From positions 62,001 to 126,000 of the forward strand of contig NZ_LWAH01000016.1 in assembly GCF_001632285.1 (NCBI RefSeq): a stretch of 64,000 bases of DNA. The letters run 5' to 3'. A program made the position numbers and the translations under genes. The notes under the pieces were generated by a model. That model worked only from the letters and a program-made list of their open reading frames with translations. It was not told the DNA's origin and did not search any database. This DNA is from Moraxella catarrhalis (lineage in GTDB: Bacteria; Pseudomonadota; Gammaproteobacteria; Pseudomonadales; Moraxellaceae). This document shows, one piece after another, positions 63,184 through 64,000 of this stretch (positions are counted from its first letter, which is position 1; every line of letters starts with the position of its first letter).

Positions 63184-64000
63184 TCATCCAAATGAGCTAA
63201 ACAGCACCATTAGCACAGGCGATACGATATTAACGATAAACCCAAAGCTGATGGCGATGGGCATAATCTGTGTACCGCCTGCCTGTAAGATGGTTGGTAG
63301 GGTGAAGTCAAGACTGGTTACACCGCCTAAACTCACAGCGACAGATGTCGAATAACGCATGACCCATGGGATAAAGATTAAGGCAATCACTTCACGAGCC
63401 AAGTCATTAAGCAGGGCGACACTGCCCCAAACCGCACCATAAGCATCTGTCATAATCGTACCTGATAGCGAATACCAGCCATAACCTGATGCCAAAGCCA
63501 AACCCTGCATCAGCGTGACTTCATGAAAAATGCTTGCAAAAATGATGCCTGATAAGGTGGTACAAAAAATAAATATGACACTGACCTGTAGACCTGTTTT
63601 ATTGACCAAGGCTTGCTTTAATCCAATCCCTGATCCTTTTAGGCTGACACCCACCAAAAATAATAGTACCATTAGCAGAATCGTGGTCGTTTTTTCAGGC
63701 GGTATAAACCCAGCTGGCAAAAATTTAGCAGCCATAAATCCAATTGCCAAACAAATGAGCTGAGCCAAACTGCCCCTTAGGCTGATTTTGGGTTTTTGGT
63801 TGGGTAGTGTGTGTTTAGATAACTGATTTTTTTGAGTGAATTTATCAAAAAAAACCAAGCTAATCGCTCCAAAGCCAATGGTCAGTGTGATTAACACAAC
63901 CAAATATTTGATAATGTCCCCAACCTTTTGCACCAAATCATCCACCAAACCAAGCTCAATACCAATGACAATCAAAATAAGATAAATCAGATAAGTCAGA
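63184..64000 (-). CDS. lysO: LysO-type L-lysine exporter (partial, 5' end outside the window)
   Basis: 272 codons are visible, and the frame stays open to the window edge (upstream residues LTYLIYLILIVIG). Hydrophobic segments fit the LysO/YbjE family. Diagnostic stretches are LLFLVGVSLKGSGIGLKQAL, ASGYGWYSLSGTIMTDAYG, LNDLAREVIALIFIPWVMR and GGVTSLDFTLPTILQAGG, which align well with E. coli YbjE. LysO exports lysine and toxic analogues. By comparison about 40 N-terminal residues lie beyond position 64000. Confidence 0.88.
   Translation of the reverse strand, partial: LTYLIYLILIVIGIELGLVDDLVQKVGDIIKYLVVLITLTIGFGAISLVFFDKFTQKNQLSKHTLPNQKPKISLRGSLAQLICLAIGFMAAKFLPAGFIPPEKTTTILLMVLLFLVGVSLKGSGIGLKQALVNKTGLQVSVIFIFCTTLSGIIFASIFHEVTLMQGLALASGYGWYSLSGTIMTDAYGAVWGSVALLNDLAREVIALIFIPWVMRYSTSVAVSLGGVTSLDFTLPTILQAGGTQIMPIAISFGFIVNIVSPVLMVLFSSFG

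Noticed and set aside
1..64000. CRISPR arrays, insertion sequences, prophage or rRNA
   Set aside because: No regularly spaced repeats, transposase or integrase signatures, phage structural genes or rRNA segments were seen in reading the window.

Overview
The window reads as a chromosomal segment of a gammaproteobacterium of the family Moraxellaceae, most likely a Moraxella species. Base composition is AT-leaning (about 40% GC by eye). Gene content and neighbourhoods fit that family: lptD-surA lie divergent to the MurNAc-recycling pair amgK-murU, ppsR is divergent from ppsA, and a lipooligosaccharide glycosyltransferase cluster adjoins msbA. The species is an inference; there is no rRNA here. 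I see no insertion sequence, prophage, integrase or CRISPR array.

Layout. 1-5.4 kb: a CysB-like LysR regulator (partial), an AmpG-type muropeptide permease, prmC, moeB and an ABC1/UbiB-family kinase. 5.4-8.4 kb (minus): a five-gene run tusD-tusC-tusE, thioesterase, DUF3482 GTPase. 8.5-14.9 kb: glnE, ilvE, a small Cys-rich protein, tRNA-Leu, a DUF475/TerC-like membrane protein with an attenuator-like leader, and a maleylacetoacetate isomerase. 15-18.6 kb (minus): the sulfite-reduction operon cysI, DUF934, cysG. 18.8-20.9 kb: an AlaA-like aminotransferase fused to an N-terminal XRE-type HTH, divergent from msrB, with a perfect 41-bp palindrome in its leader. 21-28 kb: carA and carB, separated by an inserted cassette holding an Mrr-type endonuclease, a frameshifted Fic-family gene and an ICMT-family membrane protein. 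28-38 kb: greA, sirB2-like, nlpD-like, surA, lptD, amgK, murU, tRNA-Val, tRNA-Asp, a bestrophin-family channel. 38-51 kb: an M15 peptidase, sthA, ppsR/ppsA, an MscS channel, rlmKL, ttcA, aroQ, a cold-shock protein. 51-58.8 kb: msbA and five glycosyltransferases (GT32, two GT4 paralogues, GT25, a double-domain GT2), with a candidate small RNA between msbA and the first transferase. 58.9-64 kb: two small envelope proteins, glnA behind an extremely AT-rich region, a UbiH-family hydroxylase preceded by a 16-bp-arm hairpin, and a LysO-type exporter (partial).

Connections. GlnE at 8.5 kb is the modifier of the glutamine synthetase GlnA at 60 kb, whose target tyrosine is present. AmpG, AmgK, MurU, NlpD and the M15 peptidase concern peptidoglycan turnover and recycling. 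LptD, SurA, MsbA and the glycosyltransferases concern lipooligosaccharide synthesis and export. CysI and CysG supply sulfide and siroheme, while TusDCE and TtcA put sulfur into tRNA.

The least explained items are the HTH-aminotransferase with its operator-like palindrome, the cassette inside carAB, the candidate sRNA at 53.3 kb, the DUF475 leader, the hairpin ahead of the UbiH-family gene, and local sequence homogenisation within the glycosyltransferases. All function calls come from reading motifs by eye; no database search was run.
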